Shown here piece by piece: positions 1-9,464 of a DNA stretch of 32,850 nt. Position 1 is the stretch's first letter. Every line of letters begins with the position of its first letter. This stretch comes from Demequinaceae bacterium (GTDB taxonomy: Bacteria > Actinomycetota > Actinomycetes > Actinomycetales > Demequinaceae): positions 1-32,850 of the forward strand of contig JADGOS010000005.1 in assembly GCA_017882825.1 (NCBI GenBank). Direction: 5' to 3'. The position numbers and the translations under genes are program-made. The notes under the pieces are model-generated. The model was not told the DNA's origin. It did no database searches and saw nothing but the letters and a program-made list of their open reading frames with translations.

Positions 1-2
1 TT

Positions 3-542
3 TTGGACCGCGTGCTGGGCGGTCGCGTGTCCCCCCTGTTCATGAACTTTTTGAAAGTCGTGTCGCGGCACAACAGCCCTGAGCGCTGGAGTCCGGAGGC
101 GGTGGCTCGGCTCAATGACGCGGGCGTGACACCGTGGGCCCTGGAGATCGACCGCGAGTACACCGTCTTCGCAATGATGTTGGACCGGCATGGCCTCTCC
201 GTGCTCATCCTCGCGGGGGAAGTTCGCCCGCGTCCAAGTTTCGTCTCGATCGAACTTTTCGAAATCAGTGATCCGGCCCTCGGCACGGACTGGCTCTTCG
301 ATCATGGACACGAGCCGGGAAGCACCGTGCACGCGCTGTGGGGTTATCCCGCACTCGTGCAGGACGCGGTGAACTTCGACGGGTTGTTCTCCACCCCGCG
401 TGTCAGCGCGCACGAGGCGTTCGCGGCCGCGGCACGTCGCGAAGATCTCAGCGACCGCGAACGCGCGGAACTGGAAGGGCACGAAGCCTACGTCAAGCGT
501 CGCGCCCTCCCGCGACAACCCCCCGCCGAAGCGCAGACCTGA
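3..542 (+). CDS. hypothetical protein, probably truncated at the left window edge
   Basis: Open frame from the window edge to a stop at 542 with no convincing RBS or start (first codon TTG). No recognised motif. Confidence 0.45.
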   Translation: MDRVLGGRVSPLFMNFLKVVSRHNSPERWSPEAVARLNDAGVTPWALEIDREYTVFAMMLDRHGLSVLILAGEVRPRPSFVSIELFEISDPALGTDWLFDHGHEPGSTVHALWGYPALVQDAVNFDGLFSTPRVSAHEAFAAAARREDLSDRERAELEGHEAYVKRRALPRQPPAEAQT

Positions 543-665
543 GCCACACGCCCACCATGTTTCCCCGCGTCGTAGACCCGCCGGCGCTACGAAGCGCCAC
601 GGGGCCGGGAGACGACGTTGACGCGGCTCGGTTCTGACGGACTGCGCCTGCAATTCTTGAACTCG

Positions 666-1568
666 CTACACCGACGAGTGGGGCTCTCTCGGATCGTGGC
701 CTCGAGGCTTAAGGCATGGGCCCGACATGTGCCGGGTGCGCACGCCGCAGTATGTCCGTTGGCGCAACACTTCTTTCCGCGCCACTCGCCGTAGTTTCCG
801 ATCGGACCCCGACTCGGCGAGGTCTCGTTGCCCGGATGCGTCGATCTCGTCGATGAGCCTCTCAAGACCGAGTTCGGCGTCTGGGATTCCGTAAGCGTCG
901 AGTCGAGGCTTGAGGTGGCCCACCGCGGGAACGAGATACTTGCGGTCTCCCCTAGTGATCATCGAGAAATCGTCGCGCGCAGCGATCAGACCGCACAGGA
1001 TGGCGAGGTCATGCAGGTGCCGTTCGCGGTTGGGGTCCTGCATGATGCCGTATGCGGCTGCTTTGCTCACTATCGCGCCTAAGAGATTGGGGCGGGAGAT
1101 ACGGGCCTCCCTGCCGCCGACCAACACGTCAACGGGCTCGGCTCGTTCGAGAGCCTGGATCCCTCCGGGACTTTGGATCGTGGTGCCGCCGTCCACCCCT
1201 TTCCTTGCCGCCAAACGCGGGCCGATGCCGCGAGGGATGAGCAAGTCGACCTGGGCACCGTCGTGCACCCAGCGGTGGTGGTGCCCTTCCATCGACGCCC
1301 CTGCAGCGGATGCGAAGCCGTCGTCCTTCAGGGCCGTCGTGACGTCCATGAGGATGTTGGGAAACTCGCGGGCGTTCAGCATCGCGTCGACGTCGGTCGT
1401 TTCACGCGGCGACGTCTTGTCCCGCTCGGCGCAATGCAGGTAGACCATTGAGCCGCCTACCACTGTCCAAGAGTTCGGCGGCATGACCCGTGCGAAGTCC
1501 ATGACGGCGTGCCAGGCGCGAATGTGCTCTGGGTTCGAGATCGCGAGGGTCACGATCGGCGCGCTCAC
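666..1568 (-). CDS. nucleotidyltransferase-fold protein (AbiEii/MNT-like), putative toxin partner
   Basis: VVGGSMVYLH...TTDVDAM matches the GGS-Xn-DxD pattern of nucleotidyltransferases; downstream HLHDLAILCGL-type helix. GTG start overlaps the upstream HTH gene stop by 4 nt (GTGA). Confidence 0.7.
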   Translation of the reverse strand: MSAPIVTLAISNPEHIRAWHAVMDFARVMPPNSWTVVGGSMVYLHCAERDKTSPRETTDVDAMLNAREFPNILMDVTTALKDDGFASAAGASMEGHHHRWVHDGAQVDLLIPRGIGPRLAARKGVDGGTTIQSPGGIQALERAEPVDVLVGGREARISRPNLLGAIVSKAAAYGIMQDPNRERHLHDLAILCGLIAARDDFSMITRGDRKYLVPAVGHLKPRLDAYGIPDAELGLERLIDEIDASGQRDLAESGSDRKLRRVARKEVLRQRTYCGVRTRHMSGPCLKPRGHDPREPHSSV

Positions 1569-2215
1569 GGCAGCGATCTCAACAGTTCTACGACGCGCGC
1601 ATCCTCTCGGAAGCTGCGGTTGTCGTGTCCGGCAAGATCGGCCGCTAGTCGTAACGGAGCACTGGGATCCAGGGGGATCTCTTCAACTACGTGCAGCACA
1701 ACGTTCGCCCGGGCCGGAGACGCTTCGCGCATCATGTGTCGGCGCATCAGCGGTGCCATGTCTTCGCTGTGGACGTAGGCCTCAAGGAATCCGGCTGAGT
1801 TCAGCCCCGATTGGGGTAGCGAGACTCCCGCGAGGACGATACGTTCGTCGGCCCGCAGAAAATCGAGGTCTTCGACTTCGAGGCAGAGCCTTCGTTCTCG
1901 CGAAGCCAGCCAGGCTCGCAGGAGCGACGCGGGGTCGTCGTCGTTTCGCAATTGTTCGAGCCTGGAGCGCAGTCGCGATGCTTCCTTGGGCGAAAATTGA
2001 GCGGGTACCAGACCCGAGCCGGTCGCGATGAACGCGCCTGCCATGCGTGGCGACATGGGCCTCGATCGCCTGACTTCACGTGGGAGGTCGGCCGGATCGA
2101 TATCCCAGTCGCGACCGTGCCGTTCGGCGCGCAGGCGGCCGCCCCTAATCTGAGCGCGCACGCGCTGTGCGGACACGCCTTGGCGTCGCGCCGCTTCGTT
2201 TACCGAGATACCCAT
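1565..2215 (-). CDS. helix-turn-helix (excisionase/MerR-like) protein, putative antitoxin/regulator
   Basis: MGISVNEAARRQGVSAQRVRAQIRGGRLRAERHGRDWDIDPADLP is a typical excisionase-like HTH. Start placed at the ATG at 2215, next to a strong palindrome; the ORF is open up to 2290. Confidence 0.7.
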   Translation of the reverse strand: MGISVNEAARRQGVSAQRVRAQIRGGRLRAERHGRDWDIDPADLPREVRRSRPMSPRMAGAFIATGSGLVPAQFSPKEASRLRSRLEQLRNDDDPASLLRAWLASRERRLCLEVEDLDFLRADERIVLAGVSLPQSGLNSAGFLEAYVHSEDMAPLMRRHMMREASPARANVVLHVVEEIPLDPSAPLRLAADLAGHDNRSFREDARVVELLRSLP

Positions 2216-2251
2216 GACACAAGCATTGCGCGTGCGCAATAGAAGTGTCAA
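2215..2251 (-). promoter_or_regulatory. nested palindromic operator overlapping a putative promoter and start codon
   Basis: TGACAC-N4-ATTGCGC-GT-GCGCAAT-N4-GTGTCA (2215-2250): both arm pairs are perfect. TTGACA -35-like hexamer on the minus strand at 2251-2246. Confidence 0.65.
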
Positions 2252-2411
2252 GGCCCCGTTGCGCACCGTGGAGGACAATAAGGCCACCACGGTCGTGACG
2301 GACTACGCCTACGACGCTGCTGACGGGACTGCCCCCGGTTTGATTGACTCCTGAGATGGGGCCAGCAGGGCTAGTCCCGGAAGGATGCCGCAAGGAACAG
2401 CCCCTGTACGG

Positions 2412-3629
2412 CTAGTACCGGATGGCGTCGATGACCTTGACGCGCAACGCGACCACGGCGGGGAGCAGCCCACCGATCGCGCCGACGGCCACCGAGGCGG
2501 CTATGCCGATCAGGGCCGCGCTGACCGGGAAGGGCGGGACGTCAATGACGCCATCGCCGATCTGCGCCTGGACCCACGGACTCTGGACGAACATGATCGC
2601 GACGGCAACACCCGCGATGCCCGCCACGAGGGTCGCGACGACCGACTCCATCATGACCGCGAAGAAGACCCGCGCCGCGGTCGCGCCGAAACTCCGCCGG
2701 ATGCCAATCTCCCTGATCCGCTGCCGCACCGTCACGAGCGAGATGTTGACGAGCCCGAGGCCGCCGAGCCCAAGCACCAGCACCGCGACGCCGCCGATCA
2801 GGAGCTTGATTTGCTTGTAGGGGTCTTCTCCGGCCCCCAACTGCGCCTCGTAGTCGGCGCGGCTCACGTCGACCTGATACGCGTCTCCCAGCGCCGCCGC
2901 CACGTCGCGCTTGATGCGGCCCGATAACTCCTCGGAGAGCTCCGGCGGAACCCAGTACTCGTAGTTCGGCTGTTGCTGGGCCTGCAGGACGGGGTTCGTC
3001 GTGCGCGCGTACGCCGAGTAGAGCATGTACATCGACTGGCTTTGGTCCCCGGTGGGCGAGGGCGTTACCCCAATGATGACGGCCGTCACGTCGTCGCCGC
3101 CGAGCAACACGACGGTCGGATGCGTGGCGAGATCCGGCGAGCCCATTTGCTTCCAAAAGAACTCGTTGATGATGATCGCGGGCGCGAGGCGGTCATTGTC
3201 CGCCGTCGTGAACCATCTGCCCTCCATCACCCTTACCCGGTGCATCGTTCCGTACGAGGCGTCGACCGCCTGGCCCCCGAAGAAGATGACACCCGCGCCG
3301 GGCAATTGCACGCTCGGGTTGAGCCATGTGCTTCGGCTCGAGTACGTGATGGCATACCTTTGGGCGGTCGCCTCGTACGCCGCATTGACGGCGGCCACGT
3401 CCGCCGGACTTCCGTCCGTTGTCCACGCGCCGAGCACGAGCATGGCGGGCCGCCCGCCCCAACGCTCGTTCTGCTCCTGCGAGGCCTGCTGCGCGACCTG
3501 GCCAAGCGCGACGACCGTCGTGATAGAGGCGACGGCGACGGCCACACCCACGAGGCTCAGCAGAACCCGCGTTCGGTGGATGCGCAGTTCCATCCACGCC
3601 TCGACGATGGCGCCCCAGAGGCCCGTCAC
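2412..3629 (-). CDS. ABC transporter permease, MacB/FtsX-like
   Basis: N-terminal TM followed by a periplasmic MacB_PCD-like region and a C-terminal FtsX-like domain (VRQRIREIGIRRSFGAT). Confidence 0.85.
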   Translation of the reverse strand: MTGLWGAIVEAWMELRIHRTRVLLSLVGVAVAVASITTVVALGQVAQQASQEQNERWGGRPAMLVLGAWTTDGSPADVAAVNAAYEATAQRYAITYSSRSTWLNPSVQLPGAGVIFFGGQAVDASYGTMHRVRVMEGRWFTTADNDRLAPAIIINEFFWKQMGSPDLATHPTVVLLGGDDVTAVIIGVTPSPTGDQSQSMYMLYSAYARTTNPVLQAQQQPNYEYWVPPELSEELSGRIKRDVAAALGDAYQVDVSRADYEAQLGAGEDPYKQIKLLIGGVAVLVLGLGGLGLVNISLVTVRQRIREIGIRRSFGATAARVFFAVMMESVVATLVAGIAGVAVAIMFVQSPWVQAQIGDGVIDVPPFPVSAALIGIAASVAVGAIGGLLPAVVALRVKVIDAIRY

Positions 3630-3636
3630 GCGGTCC

Positions 3637-4395
3637 TCACAGCGTCACGTCGGCGGCCGCGGCCGCAACTACTCGGCGAATGTCGATGGGCTCCAAGACG
3701 CCGCGGTCGAGGCGGTAATGGCGCCGCGCGAGGGCCGCGATATTCGCGTCGTGGGTGATGGTGATGAGCGCCGCGCCGGACCGCTCGGCGACCTGGTCGA
3801 GCAGGACCATGATCGCCTTGCCGGTCTCGATGTCGAGTGCGCCGGTGGGCTCGTCGGCCAGGATGAGCCGGGGTCCGCGAACGAGCGAGCGCGCGATCGC
3901 GACGCGCTGCTGCTCTCCCCCCGAGAGCCGCTCCGGCATGTAGTCGAGCCGCTCGCCGAGGCCGATGTCCTCAAGGATCCGCGTGGCGATGCGCCTCCGA
4001 TTGAGGAACATCCGCCCCGACGCGTAGAACAGCGGCATCATGACGTTCTCCAGCGCCGTGCGGCCGCTCAGCAGGTTGAACTGCTGGAAGATGAAGCCGA
4101 TGTCCCTGCCCCGCTTGCGGTCGCGCGCTCCCCTTCGGTAGGAACTCAGCGCGCGATCGTCGAAGAAGATGCTGCCGCTCGTCGGATTGTCGAGCATTCC
4201 GAGGAGGTTCAGGAGGGTCGTCTTGCCGGACCCGCTCCTCCCGACGACGCTCACATGGTCGCCGACCTCCACCTCGAGGTCCACGCCGTTGAGGATGTGG
4301 AGCGGGGTCTCGTCGGGCAACTCCACCGTGCGGGTGACCTTCTCGAGCCGCAAGAAGGTCACGTCACCCTCCGCATACGGTGTTGCCGTTGGCAT
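3637..4395 (-). CDS. ABC transporter ATP-binding protein, MacB/LolD-like
   Basis: Walker A GRSGSGKTT, signature LSGGEQQRVAIARSL, Walker B LILADEPTGALD. Actual start may be the GTG at 4362, preceded by GGAGGG. Confidence 0.93.
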   Translation of the reverse strand: MPTATPYAEGDVTFLRLEKVTRTVELPDETPLHILNGVDLEVEVGDHVSVVGRSGSGKTTLLNLLGMLDNPTSGSIFFDDRALSSYRRGARDRKRGRDIGFIFQQFNLLSGRTALENVMMPLFYASGRMFLNRRRIATRILEDIGLGERLDYMPERLSGGEQQRVAIARSLVRGPRLILADEPTGALDIETGKAIMVLLDQVAERSGAALITITHDANIAALARRHYRLDRGVLEPIDIRRVVAAAAADVTL

Positions 4396-5371
4396 CGGTG
4401 AAGCACTTCACGCCCGACGGCATCGGGCCGCTGAACCCCGGGTCCATGATGCCTGGGTCGGGCGCGATCGCCCCCGGGACGTACTGAAGGACCATGTCCC
4501 CCTCGGCCAGGCCACCGGTGATCTGAACGTTCATGCCGTCGTTGATGCCGAGGGTGACCGGTCGCGTCTCGGTGGAGCCGTCGGGCAGAACGAAGTACAC
4601 GTTGCCGGTCTCGGCGATGCCCTCAACAGCCGTCGTCGGCAGGATCAGCACGTTCTCGGCGCCCCCGCCGGAAATGACGGCCTGGGCGGTGAGGCCCGCG
4701 AACACCGTCACGCCCGCCGGAACCGCGCACGTGACCGTCGGGCCCGCGGTCCCGTCGGACCCCTGCTGGCCAGCGAGCGGCGTCGAGATGACGAGCCCGG
4801 TGCACGTGAAGGGCGCCGGGCCGCCCGTGATGGTCACCTCCGCCTCGGTGGGCTGAGCCTTGAGTCGGTAGAGCTGCTCGGGCGGCAGCGACCCGCTGAC
4901 GTGGAAGCTCGGCGGCGCGACTTGACCGACCGTGTCCCCGACGGAGAAGACCTGGCCGACGAGCGCGGGGAAGTCGGACAGGATGCCCGCCGCGGGCGAG
5001 GTCACGGTCGTCGTCTTGGTGTATGTGCTGAGGCCGTCTGCGGTAGGCAAGGTGGCGCGAAGGGTGAGGATCGGCGTCCCGACGTCTACCTGCTGGCCCT
5101 GGGAGACGAGCACCTTGCGCACCTCGCCCGCGAGGGTCGCCTTGATCGGCACCGCCGCGTCGGCGGACACGGTCACGGTGAGCGTGACGTTGTTCTCGAT
5201 GCTGCCCAGGGCGACGGCGACCTGGGGCTCAACGATCTGCGCGCCGGGGACGTCGGGGTTCGGGGTCTCGGCGACGGTCGGGAAGAACGCGATCTTGATG
5301 AGCGCGGCCGCTATCGCCCCGAAGACGATCAGCCGAAGGCTCGGAAAGACCCACTTACGCACGACGCCCAC
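4364..5371 (-). CDS. HlyD/MacA-like periplasmic adaptor (membrane fusion) protein
   Basis: N-terminal TM, lipoyl/barrel-sandwich-like segments (LAGEVRKVLVSQGQQVDVGTPILTL), upstream of the ABC ATPase and permease. Confidence 0.8.
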   Translation of the reverse strand: MGVVRKWVFPSLRLIVFGAIAAALIKIAFFPTVAETPNPDVPGAQIVEPQVAVALGSIENNVTLTVTVSADAAVPIKATLAGEVRKVLVSQGQQVDVGTPILTLRATLPTADGLSTYTKTTTVTSPAAGILSDFPALVGQVFSVGDTVGQVAPPSFHVSGSLPPEQLYRLKAQPTEAEVTITGGPAPFTCTGLVISTPLAGQQGSDGTAGPTVTCAVPAGVTVFAGLTAQAVISGGGAENVLILPTTAVEGIAETGNVYFVLPDGSTETRPVTLGINDGMNVQITGGLAEGDMVLQYVPGAIAPDPGIMDPGFSGPMPSGVKCFTDANGNTVCGG

Positions 5372-5472
5372 GATGCTCCCCTGGAGTAAGCAGATCCCGC
5401 TCCCCCCGTGGGAGCCAGGCTCAAGACAACCACCTGAGTCCTAGCGCCGCAACCCAACGATTCGGGCGCGCC

Positions 5473-5572
5473 GGGCGTTGTACCTGGCCGGGCGCTGAAT
5501 CTGGCCGGGCGTTGTACCTGGCCGGGCGCGGAATCTGGCCGGGCGCTGAATCTGGCCGGGCGTTGAATTTGG
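5473..5572. repeat. 17-bp tandem repeat, about 5.9 copies
   Basis: Units gggcgttgtacctggcc / gggcgctgaatctggcc repeated at 5473, 5490, 5507, 5524, 5541, 5558. Confidence 0.95.
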
Positions 5573-5582
5573 TAGAGGGCCG

Positions 5583-7277
5583 CTAGTTCCTGTCGAGCGG
5601 TACGCGCTCGAGGTGGAGCTTGTGATCCGCGTCGTACGTGACCGACAGGCGGACCTTCCAGTCGGCATCGTCGACCTCGGGGAAGTCCCTGCGGAAGTGC
5701 CCGCCGCGGCTCTCCGACCGCTCCCTCGCCGTGGCGATCAGTGCGCCCGCCGTCTGGGCGACGTTGGTCGTCTCCCATTCCGCCGTCTGCGGCGTGACAC
5801 CGACGTTCGGGTCGGCGAAGCGCCCCGGTCGCCGGATCTCCCCCAGTTCCTTCCACGCCGCCGCGAGCCCGTCGGCGTCGCGGACGGGCCCCGCGCCCGC
5901 GTGCGCGATGCGCTGGATCGCGACGCGTTGGGTCGCCGGAAGGAGCCCGGCGGAGCCCGGGCGCTGCACAGGCTCCCGCTGGACGAGGTCGCCGCCTCGC
6001 ACCCGATCCGCCGAATCGTGCGCCGCGCGGTGAGCAAAGACGAGCCCCTCAAGCAACGAGTTCGACGCCAGGCGGTTCGCGCCGTGCACCCCCGTGCACG
6101 CGGCCTCGCCCGCCGCGTAGAGGCCGTCGAGCGACGAGCGGCCCACCAGATCCGTCAGCACACCCCCCGAGTGAAAGTGCTGCGCGGGGGCGACGGGGAT
6201 GAGGTCGTAGGCGAGGCTCAATCCGTGCTGCGCGAGCGCCTCTTGAATGGTCGGGAAGCGAGCGGCGACAAACTCCTCACTCATCGCGCGGGCGTCGAGG
6301 TAGACGTGGTCGACGCCGGTGGCCTCGATCTGCTCGACGATCGCGTGGGAGACGACGTCGCGAGGCGCGAGTTCCGCCATCGGATGGACGTCCGGCATGA
6401 AGCGGCGCCCGTCCGAGTTGAGCAGGAGCGCGCCCTCGCCGCGCACGGCCTCCGAGATCAGAGGAAGCTGGCCGCGCGTGCCGGCACCGAGCCACAGGAC
6501 CGTCGGGTGGAATTGGACGAACTCCATGTCCCCGACCGCGGCACCCGCGCGCAACGCCATCGCGATGCCGTCGCCCGTGGCCGACGGCGGGTTGGTCGAA
6601 GACATGAACACCTGCCCGATGCCGCCGGTCGCGACGATCACGGCCTTGGCGAGCGCGGCGCCGATGCCGTCGCGGCTGCCCTGGCCGATGACGTGGAGCG
6701 TCGCGCCGCACACGGGGCCGGGTCGACCGTCCGCGTCGGGAGCCGAGGTCAGGAGATCGACGACGAGTGCGTGCTCGATGACCTCGATGCCCGGGTCATT
6801 GCGCACGGCCTCGAGCTGCGCCACGAGCGCTCGCGAGACCTCAGCCCCGGTAGCGTCTCCGCCTGCGTGAACGATGCGGTCCGCGTGGTGCCCGCCCTCG
6901 CGCGTGAGGGAGATGTCCCCGTTCGACGCTCGGTCGAACTTCGCGCCGAGGGTCATCAGCTCGCGGACCCGGCCCGGGCCCTCGGTGACGAGGACCTCGA
7001 CCGCGGGAACGCTGCACAGGCCCGCGCCCGCCACGAGCGTGTCGCGAAGGTGGGCTCCGGGGGTGTCGCTCGGGTCGAGCGCAGCCGCGATGCCGCCTTG
7101 CGCCCAGACGGTGGAACCCGACGCAAGGACGCCCTTGGTGACGATGAGGACGCGGTCAACCTTGGATCGCAGTTCGAGCGCCGCGGAGAGGCCAGCGACG
7201 CCGGAACCGACGACCACCACGTCCGCCTCGGTGAACCACCCCGGCTCAGGCGCGATGAGGCGCCGCGCGAAGCTCAT
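5583..7277 (-). CDS. nadB: L-aspartate oxidase
   Basis: [20 protein letters not shown] motif, [63 protein letters not shown]. Confidence 0.95.
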   Translation of the reverse strand: MSFARRLIAPEPGWFTEADVVVVGSGVAGLSAALELRSKVDRVLIVTKGVLASGSTVWAQGGIAAALDPSDTPGAHLRDTLVAGAGLCSVPAVEVLVTEGPGRVRELMTLGAKFDRASNGDISLTREGGHHADRIVHAGGDATGAEVSRALVAQLEAVRNDPGIEVIEHALVVDLLTSAPDADGRPGPVCGATLHVIGQGSRDGIGAALAKAVIVATGGIGQVFMSSTNPPSATGDGIAMALRAGAAVGDMEFVQFHPTVLWLGAGTRGQLPLISEAVRGEGALLLNSDGRRFMPDVHPMAELAPRDVVSHAIVEQIEATGVDHVYLDARAMSEEFVAARFPTIQEALAQHGLSLAYDLIPVAPAQHFHSGGVLTDLVGRSSLDGLYAAGEAACTGVHGANRLASNSLLEGLVFAHRAAHDSADRVRGGDLVQREPVQRPGSAGLLPATQRVAIQRIAHAGAGPVRDADGLAAAWKELGEIRRPGRFADPNVGVTPQTAEWETTNVAQTAGALIATARERSESRGGHFRRDFPEVDDADWKVRLSVTYDADHKLHLERVPLDRN

Positions 7278-7741
7278 GCGTGATACGCCGACCAGCCGGA
7301 GTTGCGGAACGCCGCGATCCCCAGGCCCGACCGCTCCAGCGGCCCCCCCGGCGGGACGTCGCCCGGCTCGCAGCCGACGGAAACGATCGCGTTGTGCTCG
7401 TCCACGAACACGACCGCGGGCTCATAGGTGCGGGCCTCGGCGTCGGCCATCAACCCGTACGCCATGATGATCACCATGTCGCCGGGGTGCACCAGGTGGG
7501 CCGCCGCGCCGTTGATGCAAACCTGGCCCGAGCCCGCCGCGCCGGGGATCGCGTATGTGGTCAGGCGCGCGCCGTTGGTGACGTCCACGACATCCACCTG
7601 CTGGCCGGGGAGCAGGTCCGCCGCTTCCATGAGTGCGGCGTCGACCGTAATCGAGCCGACGTAGTGGAGGTCGGCCTGGGTCACGGTGGCGCGGTGAATC
7701 TTGGCAATCATCATGGGGCGAAGCAGAGACGTTGCGCTCAT
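7274..7741 (-). CDS. panD: aspartate 1-decarboxylase
   Basis: [51 protein letters not shown]...YGSI-type GSITVD processing site. Start at 7741 overlaps the panC stop (ATGA). Confidence 0.95.
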   Translation of the reverse strand: MSATSLLRPMMIAKIHRATVTQADLHYVGSITVDAALMEAADLLPGQQVDVVDVTNGARLTTYAIPGAAGSGQVCINGAAAHLVHPGDMVIIMAYGLMADAEARTYEPAVVFVDEHNAIVSVGCEPGDVPPGGPLERSGLGIAAFRNSGWSAYHA

Positions 7742-8586
7742 GGCCTGCCTCCCTTGATCGTCGCGGGCATGTTGTCGATGAGCCTCGTCGCGCCGACCTT
7801 GGCCGCCACGGCGATGACTACATCTCCACGGTAGTCGTTTGGCACTACCTCGCACGACGCCGGATCGACCACGGCGAGGTAGTCGAGGACGACGCCGTCG
7901 GCCCTCGCCAGGACGTCGTAACCCGCGGCAAGGACGCCGTCGGGAGCGTCCCCGTGGTCGGCGCGCTCCACGCACGCAAGGAGCGCCTCGCTCAGCGCTA
8001 GGGCACGCTTGCGGTCGCCGCGGCCGAGGAACCGATTGCGGCTCGAGAGCGCGAGCCCGTCGGTCTCGCGCACCGTGGGGACCGCGACCACGTCAACCGG
8101 GATGTTGAAGTCGCGGCACATGCGACGGATCGCGATCAACTGCTGGGCGTCCTTCTGCCCAAAGAGCGCGACGTCGGAGTCCGCAAGGACGAGGAGTTTA
8201 AGCACCACCGTGAGCATCCCATCGAAGTGGCCGGGCCGGTGCGCGCCCTCGAGGACCTCGCCGATTCGGCCGGCGCTCACCGTGACCATGGGCTCACCGT
8301 CGGGGTAGAGGTCGCTCGCGTCCGGGGCGTAGACCAGGTCCACCCCCTCGCTCGCGAGGAGCGCGCAATCCGCATCGAGGGTGCGGGGGTAACGCTCAAG
8401 GTCAACGGGGTCGTTGAACTGCAGCGGGTTGACGAAGATCGTGACGAGGACCTGCTCCGCGAGTTCCCTCGCCTCCCGCACGAGCGCGAGGTGCCCCTCG
8501 TGGAGCGCACCCATCGTCATCACGACGGCCCGCGTGTCCGGCCTCTCGGCCAGCGCGAGGTCGGCGTAACTTCTGAGGACCCTCAT
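7738..8586 (-). CDS. panC: pantoate--beta-alanine ligase
   Basis: [55 protein letters not shown]. Confidence 0.96.
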   Translation of the reverse strand: MRVLRSYADLALAERPDTRAVVMTMGALHEGHLALVREARELAEQVLVTIFVNPLQFNDPVDLERYPRTLDADCALLASEGVDLVYAPDASDLYPDGEPMVTVSAGRIGEVLEGAHRPGHFDGMLTVVLKLLVLADSDVALFGQKDAQQLIAIRRMCRDFNIPVDVVAVPTVRETDGLALSSRNRFLGRGDRKRALALSEALLACVERADHGDAPDGVLAAGYDVLARADGVVLDYLAVVDPASCEVVPNDYRGDVVIAVAAKVGATRLIDNMPATIKGGRP

Positions 8587-9464
8587 CGCTCCGCCTCGAG
8601 AACACCGACGAGTCCCGCAAACTGCGCCGCGTCTATTCGTCCCGCCTCCAGCGCGATCTCCGCCGTCGCGCGCGCGAGGGCCCGGTAGGTCGCGAGGGTG
8701 CCCGGGTGCGACCGGAGCGCGACGAGGTGCGCCGAGACCGTGCCGACGTCGCCCCGGACGACGGGCCCCGTCAAGCTCGTCGCGGCGCCGGGCGCCTCCG
8801 AGAGCGCCCCGTCGATCGACGCGCGCACCAGGGGCCCGAGGAGCCTTCCGGGGTCCTCCACGCCAGCCGCGCGGAGCGCATCCATCGCCTGCGTGACAAG
8901 GGCGACCACGTGGTTCGCGCCGTGCACGACCCCCGCGTGATACAGCGCGCGGTCCTCGTCGGCGACCACGACGGGCTCGCCACCTAACTCGACGACCAGC
9001 GCCATCGCGATGGGCAGGACCGGCGCAGGCGCCGTGACAGCGAAGACCGCCTCGCGAATGCGCGCAAGGTCCATCGAGGTTCCCGTAAAGGTCATAGCCG
9101 GGTGGATCGCGAGCGCCGTGACGCCGAGGAGCGCGGCCGGTTCGAGGACCGCCAGGCCGTGCAGCCCCGACGTGTGGACCGCGATCTGCCCCGGCCGCCA
9201 GGCCCCAACCGACGCGAGGCCCGCGACCACGGTGGCGAGGGCGTCGTCGGGAACGGTGAGGAGGACGAGGTCGGCGGCGCGGACCACCGCCTCGGGATCG
9301 AGCCGTGGCGTTCCCGGCAGGAGGGCGTCGATGCGAGTGGCGCTCGACTCCGAGATGCCCGAGGCACCGACGACGCGGTGCTCCGCGAGCCGAAGCGCCG
9401 CCCCGAGGACGGCGCCGACCCGACCCCCGCCAACGACCCCGACGTCGAGGCGCCCCGGCCTCAC
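8583..9464 (-). CDS. Rossmann-like / DUF2520 domain protein (possible ketopantoate reductase-like)
   Basis: LDVGVVGGGRVGAVLGAAL Rossmann motif, VLLTVPDDAL, HPAMTFTG, C-terminal helical DUF2520-like region. Stop overlaps panC start. Confidence 0.85.
   Translation of the reverse strand: MRPGRLDVGVVGGGRVGAVLGAALRLAEHRVVGASGISESSATRIDALLPGTPRLDPEAVVRAADLVLLTVPDDALATVVAGLASVGAWRPGQIAVHTSGLHGLAVLEPAALLGVTALAIHPAMTFTGTSMDLARIREAVFAVTAPAPVLPIAMALVVELGGEPVVVADEDRALYHAGVVHGANHVVALVTQAMDALRAAGVEDPGRLLGPLVRASIDGALSEAPGAATSLTGPVVRGDVGTVSAHLVALRSHPGTLATYRALARATAEIALEAGRIDAAQFAGLVGVLEAER

Noticed and set aside
5473-5572. Possible CRISPR array
   Set aside because: Units are contiguous 17-bp repeats without unique spacers, and no cas genes are present.
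5613-7283. Very long antisense ORF (556 aa) opposite nadB, and similar long antisense ORFs across the window
   Set aside because: Typical of high-GC genes, where the complementary frame lacks stops. Composition is Arg/Gly/Ala-rich with no recognisable domains, while the opposite frame has a clear enzyme.
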